This document shows positions 1 to 9,651 of a stretch of DNA of 64,000 bases, one piece after another (the first letter of the stretch is position 1; every line of letters starts with the position of its first letter). Both the position numbers and the translations under genes were made by a program. The stretch covers positions 62,001 through 126,000 of the forward strand of contig NZ_JABMCJ010000076.1 of NCBI RefSeq assembly GCF_013359755.1, written 5' to 3'. This DNA is from Tardiphaga robiniae (lineage in GTDB: Bacteria > Pseudomonadota > Alphaproteobacteria > Rhizobiales > Xanthobacteraceae). The notes under the pieces are model-generated. The model had not been told where the DNA came from. It ran no database searches and worked only from the letters and a program-made list of their open reading frames with translations.

Positions 1-12
1 CCCCGATCTCAG

Positions 13-118
13 TCCTCATCCTGAGGAGCGGCGCCTTCGCCGCGTCTCGAAGGATGGTGGCCTGCATTATCTCATGGTTCGAGACGGCGCTGAAGAAGCG
101 CCTCCTCACCATGAGGTC
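13..118. repeat. Palindromic intergenic repeat (Rhizobiales type)
   Basis: Inverted repeat made of CCTCATCCTGAGGAG at the left, a GTCTCGAAGGATG / CATGGTTCGAGAC inner pair, and CCTCCTCACCATGAGG at the right. This layout is familiar from dispersed intergenic repeats of Bradyrhizobium and Rhodopseudomonas. It lies just before the first permease gene, so the transporter's promoter or its upstream gene must be left of or inside the element. Confidence 0.7.
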
Positions 119-152
119 CCAGATGTTTCAATAACAGAAAGCGAAATAGCCC

Positions 153-1133
153 ATGCTCGCTTTCATCCTGCGCCGCGCATTGCAGTCCATTGGTGTGATG
201 ATCGCCGTCGGCATCATCGCCTTCACCATGTTCCGCTTTGCCGGCGATCCGGTGAACCAGATGGTGGCCATCGACACCACGCCGGCGCAGCGCGCCGAGG
301 TGCGCGCGTCGCTCGGCCTCGACGACCCCGTCCCGGTGCAATTCGCGCGCTACTTCATCAATGCCGTGCAGTTCAAGTTCGGCGTCTCCTACCAGTTTCG
401 TCAGCCGGTCTCCGCGCTGCTGAAGGAGCGCATGCCGGCGACGCTGGAGCTCGCCACCTGCGCCACCGTGATCGCCATGGTGTTCGGCATTCTGATGGGC
501 ATCTATTCGGCGCTGCGGAAGGATTCGTTCTTCGCCAAGGTGTTGCAGGCGGTATCGCTGATCGGCATCTCGCTGCCGACCTTCCTGATCGGCATTCTGC
601 TGATCTATCTGTTCGCGGTGACCCTCGGCTGGCTGCCCTCCTTCGGGCGCGGCGACGTCGTGAAATTCGGCTGGTGGACCACCGGCTTGCTGACAATCTC
701 CGGCCTGAAGGCGCTGATCATGCCATCGGTCACGCTCGGCCTGTTCCAGATGACGCTGATCATGCGCCTCGTCCGCGCCGAGATGCTGGAAGTGCTGCGC
801 ACCGACTATATCCGCTTCGCACGCGCCCGCGGGCTCACCACGCGGGCGATCCATTTCGGTCATGCGCTCAAGAACACGCTGGTGCCGGTCATCACCGTGG
901 CCGGGCTGCAATTCGGCTCGGTCATCGCCTTCGCCATCATTACCGAGACGGTGTTCCAGTGGCCGGGCATGGGGCTGCTGTTCGTGCAGGCCGTACAGAA
1001 TGTCGATATCCCGATCATGGCGGCCTATCTGTTGGTGGTGTCGCTGATCTTCGTCACCATCAACCTGATTGTGGACATCCTCTACACCGTGGTCGATCCG
1101 CGTCTGCGCGCGACGATCAACCGGCCGGCGTGA
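153..1133 (+). CDS. ABC transporter permease, DppB/OppB type
   Basis: Inner-membrane permease of a dipeptide/oligopeptide/nickel-type ABC importer, 326 residues, the usual length. The N-terminus (MLAFILRRALQSIGVMIAVG) is the typical cytoplasmic arginine stretch plus first membrane helix of DppB proteins. The permease core has further helices, and the ATPase-contact loop reads roughly RTDYIRFARARGL near residues 214-226. It starts a four-gene operon with the second permease 9 bases downstream. No substrate-binding protein is seen in the window; it is probably upstream, so the substrate cannot be named. Confidence 0.93.
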   Translation: MLAFILRRALQSIGVMIAVGIIAFTMFRFAGDPVNQMVAIDTTPAQRAEVRASLGLDDPVPVQFARYFINAVQFKFGVSYQFRQPVSALLKERMPATLELATCATVIAMVFGILMGIYSALRKDSFFAKVLQAVSLIGISLPTFLIGILLIYLFAVTLGWLPSFGRGDVVKFGWWTTGLLTISGLKALIMPSVTLGLFQMTLIMRLVRAEMLEVLRTDYIRFARARGLTTRAIHFGHALKNTLVPVITVAGLQFGSVIAFAIITETVFQWPGMGLLFVQAVQNVDIPIMAAYLLVVSLIFVTINLIVDILYTVVDPRLRATINRPA

Positions 1134-1142
1134 GGGAGTGAC

Positions 1143-2081
1143 ATGACCGACGCGCCCATCCCCCGCACACCCTCCCTCCTCGCCCGCGCCATCGACAGCG
1201 ACATCTTCTATTCGTTCCGCCGCTCCAAACTCACAATGGTCGCCGCCGCGATCGTGTTTGTGCTGCTGATGATGGCGCTGTTCGCGCCTGTGCTGGTGGT
1301 GCAGAATCCGTTCGATCCGGCGCAGCTCGAACTGATCAATTCCCGCATCTCGCCGCTCTGGACGGCGGAGGGCCAGAGGCCGTTCCTGCTCGGCACCGAC
1401 GAACAGGGGCGCGATATCTATTCGGCGATCCTCTACGGCATGCGGATTTCGCTGGTGGTCGGCGTGCTCGGCGTTAGTTTCGCGGCAGTACTCGGCATCG
1501 GGCTCGGCCTGATCGCCGGCTATGTCGGCGGCGCCGTGGACAGCCTGATCATGCGCATTGCCGATGTGCAGCTCACTTTCCCCGCGATCCTGATCGCGCT
1601 CTTGATCGACGGCGTCGTGAAATCGGCGCTCGGCAATCATCTCGATGCATCGACCACGTTGATCGTGCTGGTGGTGGCCATCGGGCTGAGTTTCTGGGTG
1701 CAATATGCCCGCACCGTGCGCGGCTCGGTGATGGTGGAGAAGAACAAGGACTATGTCGCCGCAGCACAGCTGATCGGCCTGCCCGCGCGCGTAATCATGA
1801 TCCGCCATGTGCTGCCGAACACGATGGGGCCGATCCTGGTGATCGCCACCATCAATCTGGCGCTGGCCATCATCACCGAGGCGACGCTGTCGTTTCTCGG
1901 CTCCGGCATGCCCGACACGATGCCGTCGCTGGGCACGCTGATCCGCATCGGCAACAATTATCTGTTCTCCGGCGAATGGTGGGTCATCGCCTTTCCCGGA
2001 CTCGCGCTGGCCTCGCTGATCCTCTCGATCAACCTGCTCGGCGACTGGCTGCGCGATGCGCTGAATCCGAAGCTGCAATGA
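1143..2081 (+). CDS. ABC transporter permease, DppC/OppC type
   Basis: Second inner-membrane permease of the same importer, 312 residues. It has the DppC layout: a cytoplasmic N-terminus, one helix (about residues 30-52), a periplasmic stretch containing LGTDEQGRDIYS (about 83-94), which is a hallmark of this family, and then the permease core. The EAA-type loop reads NKDYVAAAQLIGLPARVIM. It probably pairs with the upstream permease as a heterodimer. Substrate unknown. Confidence 0.93.
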   Translation: MTDAPIPRTPSLLARAIDSDIFYSFRRSKLTMVAAAIVFVLLMMALFAPVLVVQNPFDPAQLELINSRISPLWTAEGQRPFLLGTDEQGRDIYSAILYGMRISLVVGVLGVSFAAVLGIGLGLIAGYVGGAVDSLIMRIADVQLTFPAILIALLIDGVVKSALGNHLDASTTLIVLVVAIGLSFWVQYARTVRGSVMVEKNKDYVAAAQLIGLPARVIMIRHVLPNTMGPILVIATINLALAIITEATLSFLGSGMPDTMPSLGTLIRIGNNYLFSGEWWVIAFPGLALASLILSINLLGDWLRDALNPKLQ

Positions 2082-2106
2082 TGCCTCACCTCAAGCAGTG
2101 CCCGAT

Positions 2107-3092
2107 ATGAGCGTGCCCGTCCTCTCCGTGCGCAACCTGCGCGTCGAATTCGCCAGCCGGCGTGGCGCGCTGCGCGCCATCGACGGCGTGTCCTTCGACA
2201 TCGCCAAGGGCGAGGTGCTGGGCGTGGTCGGCGAATCCGGCGCCGGCAAATCGGTGACGGGACTTGCGGCCATCGGCCTGATCGATCCCCCCGGACGGAT
2301 CGCGGGCGGCGAGATCCTGCTGTCCGGATTGCGCATCGACAATCTGCCGGCGGAGGCGATGCGCCGGATTCGCGGCAAGCGCATCGCCATGATCTTTCAG
2401 GATCCGCTGACCAGTCTCAATCCGCTGTATCGGATCGGCGACCAGCTGGTGGAGACGATCCGCACCCATCTCAACATGAACGAGACGCAGGCGCGCAAGC
2501 GCGCAGTGGATCTGCTCGCCGAGGTCGGCATTCCCGCCCCTGACAAGCGCGTCGATGCCTATCCGCATGAATTCTCCGGCGGCATGCGGCAGCGCGTGGT
2601 GATCGCGCTGGCGATCGCGGCCGAGCCCGAACTGATCATCGCCGACGAGCCGACCACCGCGCTCGATGTCTCCGTGCAGGCGCAGATCATCGCGCTGATC
2701 AAGCGGCTCGGCCGCGACCACGGCACGGCGGTGATGCTGGTCACCCACGATATGGGTGTGATCGCGGAGACCTCCGACCGCGTCGCCGTGATGTATTCCG
2801 GGCGCATCGCCGAGATCGGCCCGGTGCGCGACGTGGTGCAAAACCCGCTGCATCCCTATGCCAAGGGATTGATGGGCGCGATCCCGACGCTGACCGGCGA
2901 CGCCTCGCAGCGGCTGGTGCAGATCCCGGGAAGCATGCCGCGGCTGTCGGCGATTCCGCAGGGCTGTGCGTTCAACCCGCGCTGCAGTTTTGCGTTCGAC
3001 CGCTGCCGCGCGGAGCGGCCTGAGCCGATCGCTGTGGGTGCGCAGCAGGTCGCCTGTCATCTCTACGATCATGCCCATGCGGAGAGCGCGGC

Positions 3093-3096
<4 letters not shown>
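2107..3096 (+). CDS. ABC transporter ATP-binding protein, DppD/OppD type
   Basis: First ATPase of the importer. Walker A GESGAGKS lies near residues 42-49, the Q-loop is IFQDPLTSLNP, the signature is SGGMRQR, Walker B is LIIADEPTTALD, and the H-loop is VTHDMGV. The C-terminal oligopeptide/dipeptide extension has GCAFNPRCSFAFDRC, whose cysteines resemble the Fe-S or metal-binding tail of DppD-type ATPases. The start is uncertain: an in-frame GTG at 2098 would add three residues, and neither start has a strong Shine-Dalgarno. The stop overlaps the next gene by four bases, so the two ATPases are probably coupled in translation. Confidence 0.93.
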
Positions 3097-4106
<1,010 letters not shown>

Positions 4107-4210
4107 TTGCGATCAGGGCGCACTCAGATCAGGGCGCCCTGAAACGACAACGCGGCAGGCACCGCAGGGTATCGGCAACAGACCCCCACAGTACCCACCG
4201 CGAAATCATT

Positions 4211-4229
4211 CAGCCGACACTGTCGGCTG
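4211..4229. terminator. Perfect hairpin between the ABC operon and recA
   Basis: CAGCCGACA-C-TGTCGGCTG is a perfect 9-bp stem in the convergent gap 4107-4290. There is no clear T-run on either side, so its role as a terminator is a guess. Nothing else recognisable is in the gap. Confidence 0.35.
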
Positions 4230-4290
4230 CAAGATCGGTCCGGCAACATCACTGCGCATGAACGTCAGTGCGTCTCCGGACCCGATCCGA

Positions 4291-5394
4291 TCAATCTTCT
4301 GCCGGCTCCTCGCCGTCACCGCCGTCTTCGTCGCGCTCGATGGGACCGGCGAGAATCTGCTCGGCGATCAGGCCGGAATTCTGCCGGATCGATGCTTCGA
4401 TCTTGGCGGTCATGTCCGGATTGGCTTTCAGGAAGGCCTTGGAATTCTCGCGGCCCTGGCCGAGACGCTGGCTGTCATAGGAGAACCAGGCGCCGGACTT
4501 CTCGACGATTCCCGCTTTCACGCCGAGATCGAGGATCTCGCCCATCTTGGAGACGCCTTCGCCATACATGATGTCGAATTCGACCTGCTTGAAGGGCGGC
4601 GCCAGCTTGTTCTTCACGACCTTGACGCGGGTCGAATTGCCGACCACTTCGTCGCGCTCCTTGATCGCGCCGATGCGGCGGATGTCGAGACGGACCGAGG
4701 CGTAGAATTTCAACGCATTACCGCCGGTAGTGGTTTCCGGCGAGCCATACATCACACCGATCTTCATGCGGATCTGGTTGATGAAGATCACCATCGTATT
4801 GGATTTGTTGATCGAGGCAGTCAGCTTGCGCAGCGCCTGGCTCATCAGACGGGCTTGCAGGCCGGGCAGCGCGTCGCCCATTTCGCCTTCGAGTTCGGCG
4901 CGCGGCACCAGCGCTGCCACGGAGTCGATGATCAGCACGTCCACCGCGCCGGAGCGCACCAGCGTGTCGGCGATTTCCAGCGCCTGTTCGCCGTGGTCCG
5001 GCTGCGAGATCAGGAGTTCATCGACATTGACCCCCAGCTTGCGGGCATAGACCGGGTCGAGCGCGTGTTCGGCGTCGATGAAGGCGCAGATGCCGCCCTT
5101 CTTCTGGGCTTCCGCGGCGCAATGCAGCGCCAAAGTGGTCTTGCCCGAGGATTCCGGTCCGTAAATCTCGATCACGCGGCCCTTCGGCAGGCCACCGACG
5201 CCGAGCGCGATATCGAGGCCGAGCGAGCCCGACGAAATCACCTCGATGTCCATCGACCGGTCGTTCTTGCCGAGCTTCATCACCGAGCCCTTGCCGAACT
5301 GGCGCTCGATCTGGGAGAGCGCGGCCGACAGGGCCTTGGTCTTGTCCATGGAGGATCCTTCAACGATACGCAGGGCAGTCGGAGTGGTAGCCAT
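4291..5394 (-). CDS. recA: Recombinase RecA
   Basis: DNA-dependent ATPase for homologous recombination and LexA autocleavage, 367 residues. Walker A is GPESSGKT at residues 79-86 and Walker B is [12 protein letters not shown]. The ssDNA-binding L2 region contains [17 protein letters not shown]. The acidic C-terminal tail (about 20 residues rich in E and D) is typical. A LexA-type box lies about 100 bases upstream, so SOS induction is expected. A large open frame on the opposite strand is a composition shadow. Confidence 0.99.
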   Translation of the reverse strand: MATTPTALRIVEGSSMDKTKALSAALSQIERQFGKGSVMKLGKNDRSMDIEVISSGSLGLDIALGVGGLPKGRVIEIYGPESSGKTTLALHCAAEAQKKGGICAFIDAEHALDPVYARKLGVNVDELLISQPDHGEQALEIADTLVRSGAVDVLIIDSVAALVPRAELEGEMGDALPGLQARLMSQALRKLTASINKSNTMVIFINQIRMKIGVMYGSPETTTGGNALKFYASVRLDIRRIGAIKERDEVVGNSTRVKVVKNKLAPPFKQVEFDIMYGEGVSKMGEILDLGVKAGIVEKSGAWFSYDSQRLGQGRENSKAFLKANPDMTAKIEASIRQNSGLIAEQILAGPIERDEDGGDGEEPAED

Positions 5395-5496
5395 TGATCT
5401 AGCTCCTTATGAAGGGATTCGCGACAGGACAAACGGCAAGCGCCAGAGGATAGCGGTGCTGTTCGGGTTGAAAACAATGTACCCTATCTGTTCTAT

Positions 5497-5511
5497 GTTC
5501 GCAATATGTTC
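5497..5511. promoter_or_regulatory. SOS (LexA) box upstream of recA
   Basis: GTTCGCAATATGTTC matches exactly the alphaproteobacterial LexA consensus GTTC-N7-GTTC. It is centred about 110 bases from the recA start and about 84 bases from the divergent small gene at 5588, so it could serve both. Another GTTC at 5490 does not have the right spacing. Confidence 0.8.
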
Positions 5512-5587
5512 TTTTGGGAATTTGGGTACTGCCTGTTTTGACCCTCAGTGGCCTAGTTTGATTTCGGCTGTGGCCTATTATGAAAAA

Positions 5588-5854
5588 ATGACCGCAGAGA
5601 AAAAAATCGTTGCAACTGGGATTTGGCTTTACGACCGAACCGCCCCTAGGCGGATTGCTATCTACGCCCAGCCCGTGCGGTTTGCGTCGTCTCGATATGA
5701 CAACGATGACCAATTGGACGAAAGCCGTCCGATTCCAGAAACGCCAGATGGACTCGTTTATACGTGCGACCTCACGGGAGGGAGCCACCACACCCTCGAC
5801 GAGGCGAAGGATTGGGCCGACCAACAACCATGGGGGCCGGTTGAATGGGACTAA
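5588..5854 (+). CDS. Hypothetical protein divergent from recA
   Basis: 88-residue protein beginning MTAEKKIVATGIWLYD, with no signal peptide or membrane helix. I do not recognise the family. The reading frame extends upstream into recA, but that part is a shadow, so the ATG at 5588 is preferred even though its Shine-Dalgarno is weak. It is divergent from recA across the SOS box and followed directly by a good terminator, which supports it as a real single-gene unit. Codon use is less GC-biased than in its neighbours. Function unknown. Confidence 0.55.
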   Translation: MTAEKKIVATGIWLYDRTAPRRIAIYAQPVRFASSRYDNDDQLDESRPIPETPDGLVYTCDLTGGSHHTLDEAKDWADQQPWGPVEWD

Positions 5855-5882
5855 GGCCGCCTCAGTGGGCGGCCTCTTTCAT
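5855..5882 (+). terminator. Rho-independent terminator after the 5588 gene
   Basis: GGCCGCC-TCAGT-GGGCGGCC followed by TCTTTCATT begins immediately after the stop codon. A very similar element (GGCCGC...GCGGCC, TCTTTT) ends the gene at 6518-6817. Confidence 0.65.
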
Positions 5883-5949
5883 TCTTAGTCATCTTCGTCG
5901 ATATCGTTCAAAAACGACAGCCACCCGATTTGGACTAATCGAGCCACTT

Positions 5950-5986
5950 TTGAACCTTCCTGCACGTTTCCCGCACAACAGGATGT
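5950..5986 (+). repeat. Upstream element, copy 1 (TTGAACCTTC...GCACAACAGG)
   Basis: A 37-base stretch that matches the stretch at 6462-6498 with about six differences. Each copy lies 20-50 bases before a gene for a small membrane protein. It could be a shared promoter (TTGAAC as a -35-like part) or a duplicated leader. Confidence 0.5.
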
Positions 5987-6031
5987 CCGCATCGCTCATG
6001 CGTTCAATCCGACATGGGAAGGTCACACGCC

Positions 6032-6445
6032 GTGAAGACGATCGCACTGCTCTCCGTCGCTGCCCTGTTGCTCGTCGAACTCAGCGGCGCGATGCCCAGG
6101 TCGAGCGTGGGTGGCCCGCTGACCATCATGCTGATCATGTTGATCGCCATGCTGGCGGTGGGAATTCATGACGCCTGGACAAAGAAGCGCGGCCCGCTTG
6201 GATGGATCGCGAGCATTATCGCGTCGGTCATCGGCGGCTTCGTGGCGGCGAGCCTGGTCGGCGGGGTCATGGACATGATCCGCCCGCACCTGCACCTGAA
6301 CGGGTCGCTCGTATCCTCACAACATCCTCTGCTCTATATCTCGCTCGCGGGCATGGCGATCCTCACGGTGCTCGGATCATGGATCACGCTGCAGATCCCA
6401 GGCTGGCTCGTGAAGCGCAGCGAAGCACCCCGTAGCGGTGCATGA
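6032..6445 (+). CDS. Small membrane protein, hypothetical
   Basis: About 137 residues with helices near residues 3-20, 33-50, 60-85 and 100-125, so it is a polytopic inner-membrane protein of unknown family. The GTG at 6032 is chosen because GGAAGG sits nine bases before it; an in-frame ATG at 6014 would add six residues. A 37-base element shared with the next gene lies just upstream. There are no enzymatic motifs. Confidence 0.6.
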   Translation: MKTIALLSVAALLLVELSGAMPRSSVGGPLTIMLIMLIAMLAVGIHDAWTKKRGPLGWIASIIASVIGGFVAASLVGGVMDMIRPHLHLNGSLVSSQHPLLYISLAGMAILTVLGSWITLQIPGWLVKRSEAPRSGA

Positions 6446-6461
6446 GGCGGATCACCCTTCA

Positions 6462-6498
6462 TTGAACCTTCTTGCAGCTTTCCTGCACAACAGGGGGT
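6462..6498 (+). repeat. Upstream element, copy 2
   Basis: Second copy of the 37-base TTGAACCTTC...GCACAACAGG element (see 5950-5986), ending 19 bases before the ATG of the next small membrane protein gene. Confidence 0.5.
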
Positions 6499-6517
6499 GA
6501 AGCCAGAGTAAAATCCG

Positions 6518-6817
6518 ATGAACAGAAATCAGCGCATGGTCGTGGTAACAGCACTCTGCGTCATCGCAACCGTGCTGGCATTTACATTTCTCGTGTGGTC
6601 ACACGGGCACATTTCCAACGCCGCAAAATTTGTCGTCTTCTATACGAACACCGATCCCCATTACCCCAGCCTCGTCAACTATTGGGGCATCTATATTCGG
6701 CACGGTCTTGCCGGATATCTGCTCGGTCTGATTGCGCCCATCTGCCTTCTGGCGGTCGCAGCATTCGTTGCCTTGGGCAGGCCTTCATCGGGCGATCTGG
6801 GGACGTTGCCAAGGTAA
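6518..6817 (+). CDS. Small two-helix membrane protein, hypothetical
   Basis: 99 residues with two hydrophobic helices (about residues 8-27 and 65-87) around a polar loop rich in aromatic residues. Family not recognised. It follows the second copy of the shared upstream element and ends directly on a terminator hairpin, so it looks like a monocistronic gene. Confidence 0.55.
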   Translation: MNRNQRMVVVTALCVIATVLAFTFLVWSHGHISNAAKFVVFYTNTDPHYPSLVNYWGIYIRHGLAGYLLGLIAPICLLAVAAFVALGRPSSGDLGTLPR

Positions 6818-6845
6818 GGCCGCCTCGGGGCGCGGCCTCTTTTGG
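6818..6845 (+). terminator. Rho-independent terminator
   Basis: GGCCGC-CTCGGGGC-GCGGCC followed by TCTTTT starts one base after the stop of the 6518 gene. Confidence 0.65.
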
Positions 6846-6981
6846 TCAGTGCAGCGGTTGAACCGGCCGGACGCCCGGGTCACCCCAAGACAGGCAAGTC
6901 GGGTCACACAAACTGCGAGTCCGGCACACTCTGGACAGTTCCCTGTCACCACTTTAGAACGCTTCTAGCCAGGGAGCGTGG

Positions 6982-7209
6982 ATGCCCAAGCCAAAGAAAA
7001 CCGCCGCCGAACTTCAGAAGATCATTCGAGAAGCCGCCGCCATCGCCGGGCCATGGCCCAAGAACATGAGCGTGATCATCTATTCGCTGGATGACAGCTG
7101 GCGCGTCATCGTCAGTTACTCGGATCCGGCCCAGACCCCCTTTCGCGACAGGTTGATGGAGATCTGCCGGGGGCTCGCCCATTTCTACGATCTGGACGAG
7201 CCAAGCTAG
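6982..7209 (+). CDS. Small cytoplasmic hypothetical protein
   Basis: 75 residues, no signal or membrane helix, beginning MPKPKKTAAELQKIIREAAA. A good Shine-Dalgarno (GGGAG) precedes the ATG. The middle (MSVIIYSLDDSWRVIVSY) looks like two beta strands. Function unknown. It is convergent with the thioesterase gene. Confidence 0.6.
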   Translation: MPKPKKTAAELQKIIREAAAIAGPWPKNMSVIIYSLDDSWRVIVSYSDPAQTPFRDRLMEICRGLAHFYDLDEPS

Positions 7210-7249
7210 AGTCGCCGGTGCAGCGCACCGGGCCCATGTGACCTGTGCC

Positions 7250-7687
7250 TTATCCCGCGCGATTCATCTCACGCGTGGCGATCAGATCGCGGATCGGTTG
7301 CGCGATCGGCACCGGGCGATGGGTCTTCTGATCGGTATTGACCCAGACGATCTCGCCGGTGGCAAACAGATCGTCGGCTGCGCGCGCGAAGATGCCGAGT
7401 TCGAACACCAGACTGGAATTGCCGATTCGCGCCACGCGCGCGGCGACGTCCAGCTCCTGATCGAACAGGATCGGCGCCTTGTATTCGATCACCGATTTGA
7501 CGACGTGAAAGTCGACGCCGCTCGCCTTGGCATCGGCAAACTGGTCATAGCCGAGCGCACGAAAATATTCGGTGATGGTCGTGTCGAAGTAAGTGAGATA
7601 GTGCGCGTTGAACACGACGCCCTGGCCGTCGATCTCGGAATAGCGCACCCGAAACGGGTGGAAGAACCAGAACCGGTCGCGTGACAT
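7250..7687 (-). CDS. Acyl-CoA thioesterase, 4HBT hotdog family
   Basis: 145 residues, the usual size for YbgC/4-hydroxybenzoyl-CoA-type thioesterases. The N-terminal active-site segment RVRYSEIDGQGVVFNAHYLTYFD carries the conserved catalytic Asp (about residue 20) of single-hotdog enzymes. It probably hydrolyses short acyl- or aroyl-CoA esters in the cytoplasm; the substrate cannot be fixed from sequence. No operon partner is seen: the next gene to the right runs the same way but is separated by about 100 bases. Confidence 0.85.
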   Translation of the reverse strand: MSRDRFWFFHPFRVRYSEIDGQGVVFNAHYLTYFDTTITEYFRALGYDQFADAKASGVDFHVVKSVIEYKAPILFDQELDVAARVARIGNSSLVFELGIFARAADDLFATGEIVWVNTDQKTHRPVPIAQPIRDLIATREMNRAG

Positions 7688-7791
7688 ATGCCCCTCGCCT
7701 ATGACGGCGGCTTCGTTCTCCGCCCTGATGCTCCCCTAGCCTCTCTTGCACGGCGAAGCCAGCCGCCGCGGGGGAGACGTCATGCCGCAAC

Positions 7792-8109
7792 TCAGCTCCG
7801 CTTGATTGCTTTCAGCACAATGAAGATGTGCGACGCGGCGATGATCACCGACGCCAGCATGAGTCCGAGATTGGCGCCGTGAACCTTCTCCGGTGCGAAG
7901 GTCGTCGCCGTCCAGATGATCAGGCGCACCATCAGCATGAAGACGACCATGCCCCACAGTGCAATCCGCTTCGGCGCATCCCATGTCGGCTTGCCGTCGA
8001 AGCCCCACTGCATCGCAACGCGCTCACCTGCAATCCGCGGCTCGCCATATAGGTTGCACCCGATCATCACGGCCAGAGCACACGCAAATACGATATCGGC
8101 CGACGACAT
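7792..8109 (-). CDS. Small membrane protein, hypothetical
   Basis: 105 residues with an N-terminal helix (about 5-22) and two more (about 50-70 and 80-100). The segment MQWGFDGKPTWDAPKRIA resembles the loop that follows the first helix in DUF1648/SdpI-type membrane proteins, but the match is by eye only. No enzymatic motif. Confidence 0.6.
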   Translation of the reverse strand: MSSADIVFACALAVMIGCNLYGEPRIAGERVAMQWGFDGKPTWDAPKRIALWGMVVFMLMVRLIIWTATTFAPEKVHGANLGLMLASVIIAASHIFIVLKAIKRS

Positions 8110-8404
8110 GATGGCCCCTATGTGAAACTGCGGCCGGATGACGCCTGCATCTCACCTAATCATACCGCAACGATCTATGGCGCCCGATACCATGGCCGCC
8201 TTCGATGACGACCCAGAGATGCATCACGGTTCCGAAAGCGGATCCCTGCACGAGAACTGCCTGCCAAAAAAAACCGTTTATTTGCCGCAAATTTTGCACA
8301 TTTCTATCGACGCACGGAACAAGTTGGTTTAGCGGTATCATTGTCTTACAGCAACCTCAGGTGCTGCAAGCCATTTACACGCGCGCCAGATGTGGTCGTT
8401 TCCC
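8110..8404. other. Intergenic, nothing recognised
   Basis: About 295 bases between divergent small genes. The right half is AT-richer (AAAAAAACCG, TTTGCCGCAAATTTTGCAC), as expected for promoters, but no box matches a known consensus well. Short open frames here have no convincing start or composition. Confidence 0.4.
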
Positions 8405-8614
8405 GTGCCTCGATTTTTCTTTCATATTATCGCCGAAAACACGTTCCTCGACGATGAAGGGACGAGCTTCAAGGACGATCAGGAAGCGATGCTGCACGCA
8501 CGTCAGCTTGCATCGGAGATGGTGCGCAGTATCGGCGTCGTGAAGGGCGCGATCGTCGTCGAGAACGAAGACAGCGGCGGATTGTTCGAAGTGCCGCTGT
8601 CCTGGAGCAACTGA
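8405..8614 (+). CDS. Small DUF6894-like protein
   Basis: 69 residues if the GTG at 8405 is used, which gives MPRFFFHIIAENTFLDDEGT, the usual opening of this small Rhizobiales family. An in-frame ATG at 8390 would add five residues. The rest fits the family: an alternating strand-helix pattern, EAMLHARQLASEMV helix, and a C-terminal ending in VPLSW. Members occur in many copies in Bradyrhizobium genomes; function unknown. Confidence 0.7.
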   Translation: MPRFFFHIIAENTFLDDEGTSFKDDQEAMLHARQLASEMVRSIGVVKGAIVVENEDSGGLFEVPLSWSN

Positions 8615-8703
8615 CACAGGCGCATATGTCAGTGGCCGCGCGCGGGCTTCAGTCCATTTGCGCGCCGGCGGCACGGGCCGCCGATGCCACGGTCATCACC
8701 TGA

Positions 8704-8985
8704 TCAATTCGCAGCGCTGCCGGTCTTGGTGCGCGGCTGTTTCGCGGGTGCAGCCGCCTTCGGCGCATCGCTGCGCACATTGCCCCATGGATCGGCCGCG
8801 GCCTTGGTGTCGGGAATCTTGCGCAGCGACTCGCGATACGCCTTCTCGGTGATCGCGTCCTGCTCCTTCTCCTCCGCCGACTTGGACTTCACCTCCGGCA
8901 TCAGGTTCATCATCTGCGCGGCGGCCGGGCCGGTCAAAAGCGCGAGCACTGCGACGACGCTGAATAGTTTGCTGGATCGTTTCAT
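8704..8985 (-). CDS. Small secreted protein with KxYxxxLxxxP...DPWG motif
   Basis: 93 residues with a clear signal peptide (MKRSSKLFSVVAVLALLTGPAAAQ). The mature part is short, polar and probably unstructured. It shares the pattern EKAYRESLRKIPDTK...DPWGNV with the protein at 11496-11735 (EKAYKAALERVPTPK...DPWGGV), so the two are paralogues. A basic Ala/Lys-rich end follows. Role unknown; periplasmic. Confidence 0.65.
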   Translation of the reverse strand: MKRSSKLFSVVAVLALLTGPAAAQMMNLMPEVKSKSAEEKEQDAITEKAYRESLRKIPDTKAAADPWGNVRSDAPKAAAPAKQPRTKTGSAAN

Positions 8986-9131
8986 GGCACCAAAGCTCCG
9001 TGAATTTCGGAGGCGTTATACCACTGGCCATTCGGGCACGCCAAGCGCCTGACGCAAGGCACCCCGTCGTGCCTCACGCAGGTTGAAACCTTCGGAAACC
9101 GGGAAACCCGGGCGCTGGCCCGGACTGGAGC

Positions 9132-9425
9132 CTAGTCGCCCAGCACCTTCTCCGCGGCCGTCACGATGCTGATGGTCGGGTGCGCCGCGCAATAGGTACC
9201 GAATTTCTTGGCGTTCTCGACGAACACCTCGGTGTCGATGATCGCATCGTCCGAGTCGCCCTTGTACCAGCCGTCCATCCAGGTCAGCACCATCTTGATC
9301 TCGTCGGGGCCGGATTCGACGAATTGCTTGCAGGACATGGTGGACAGATCGAGCACGACAGCCTGGGCCGGCGCGGCAGAGAACATGGCAGCGACAGTCA
9401 GAAACGCGCAGGCGAATTTCATCAT
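9132..9425 (-). CDS. HdeA/HdeB-family periplasmic protein
   Basis: 97 residues. A signal peptide to about residue 22 is followed by a mature part (DLSTMSCKQFVES...WMDGWYKG...YCAAHP) with the two cysteines that form the disulfide of HdeA-type acid-stress chaperones. The family is known for keeping periplasmic proteins soluble at low pH; in rhizobia many members have no tested role. The start follows a strong GGGGAAGGGG purine stretch. It is alone in its unit. Confidence 0.8.
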   Translation of the reverse strand: MMKFACAFLTVAAMFSAAPAQAVVLDLSTMSCKQFVESGPDEIKMVLTWMDGWYKGDSDDAIIDTEVFVENAKKFGTYCAAHPTISIVTAAEKVLGD

Positions 9426-9651
9426 GGTCCCCTTCCCCGAAAATGACGCCGGCCGATGGTTGGCTGAGCGTCCAACGGCCCGACGGTATCATGGAGTTCA
9501 TTTCCTTGATTTGATATTTTTATGAAATCTTCTGATCCTCCAGAACTTCACGAAGGATGAACAGGCGGGTCCGGATTTCCAGGATCGGCTTTATCGGCCG
9601 GCAAGATCGCGGTGCTAGACGTGGCGCATGCAGACGATGCGGACGACAACC

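Noticed and set aside
72-2078. 668-residue open frame on the minus strand across both ABC permeases
   Set aside because: It is rich in His, Asp, Gln and Arg, has no domain, and covers two clear permease genes on the other strand. High GC leaves this frame open by chance.
4258-5397. 379-residue plus-strand frame opposite recA
   Set aside because: Antisense shadow of recA with the same His/Asp/Arg-rich composition and no recognisable domain.
8138-8341. Two overlapping short frames on opposite strands in the 8110-8404 gap
   Set aside because: No convincing start, no conserved-looking sequence, and the region looks like a promoter gap.
9440-9500. EcfG-like promoter before the HdeA-type gene
   Set aside because: On the minus strand TGAAC and CGTT are 18 bases apart; the consensus is GGAAC with 16-17 bases. 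Two departures make it unconvincing.
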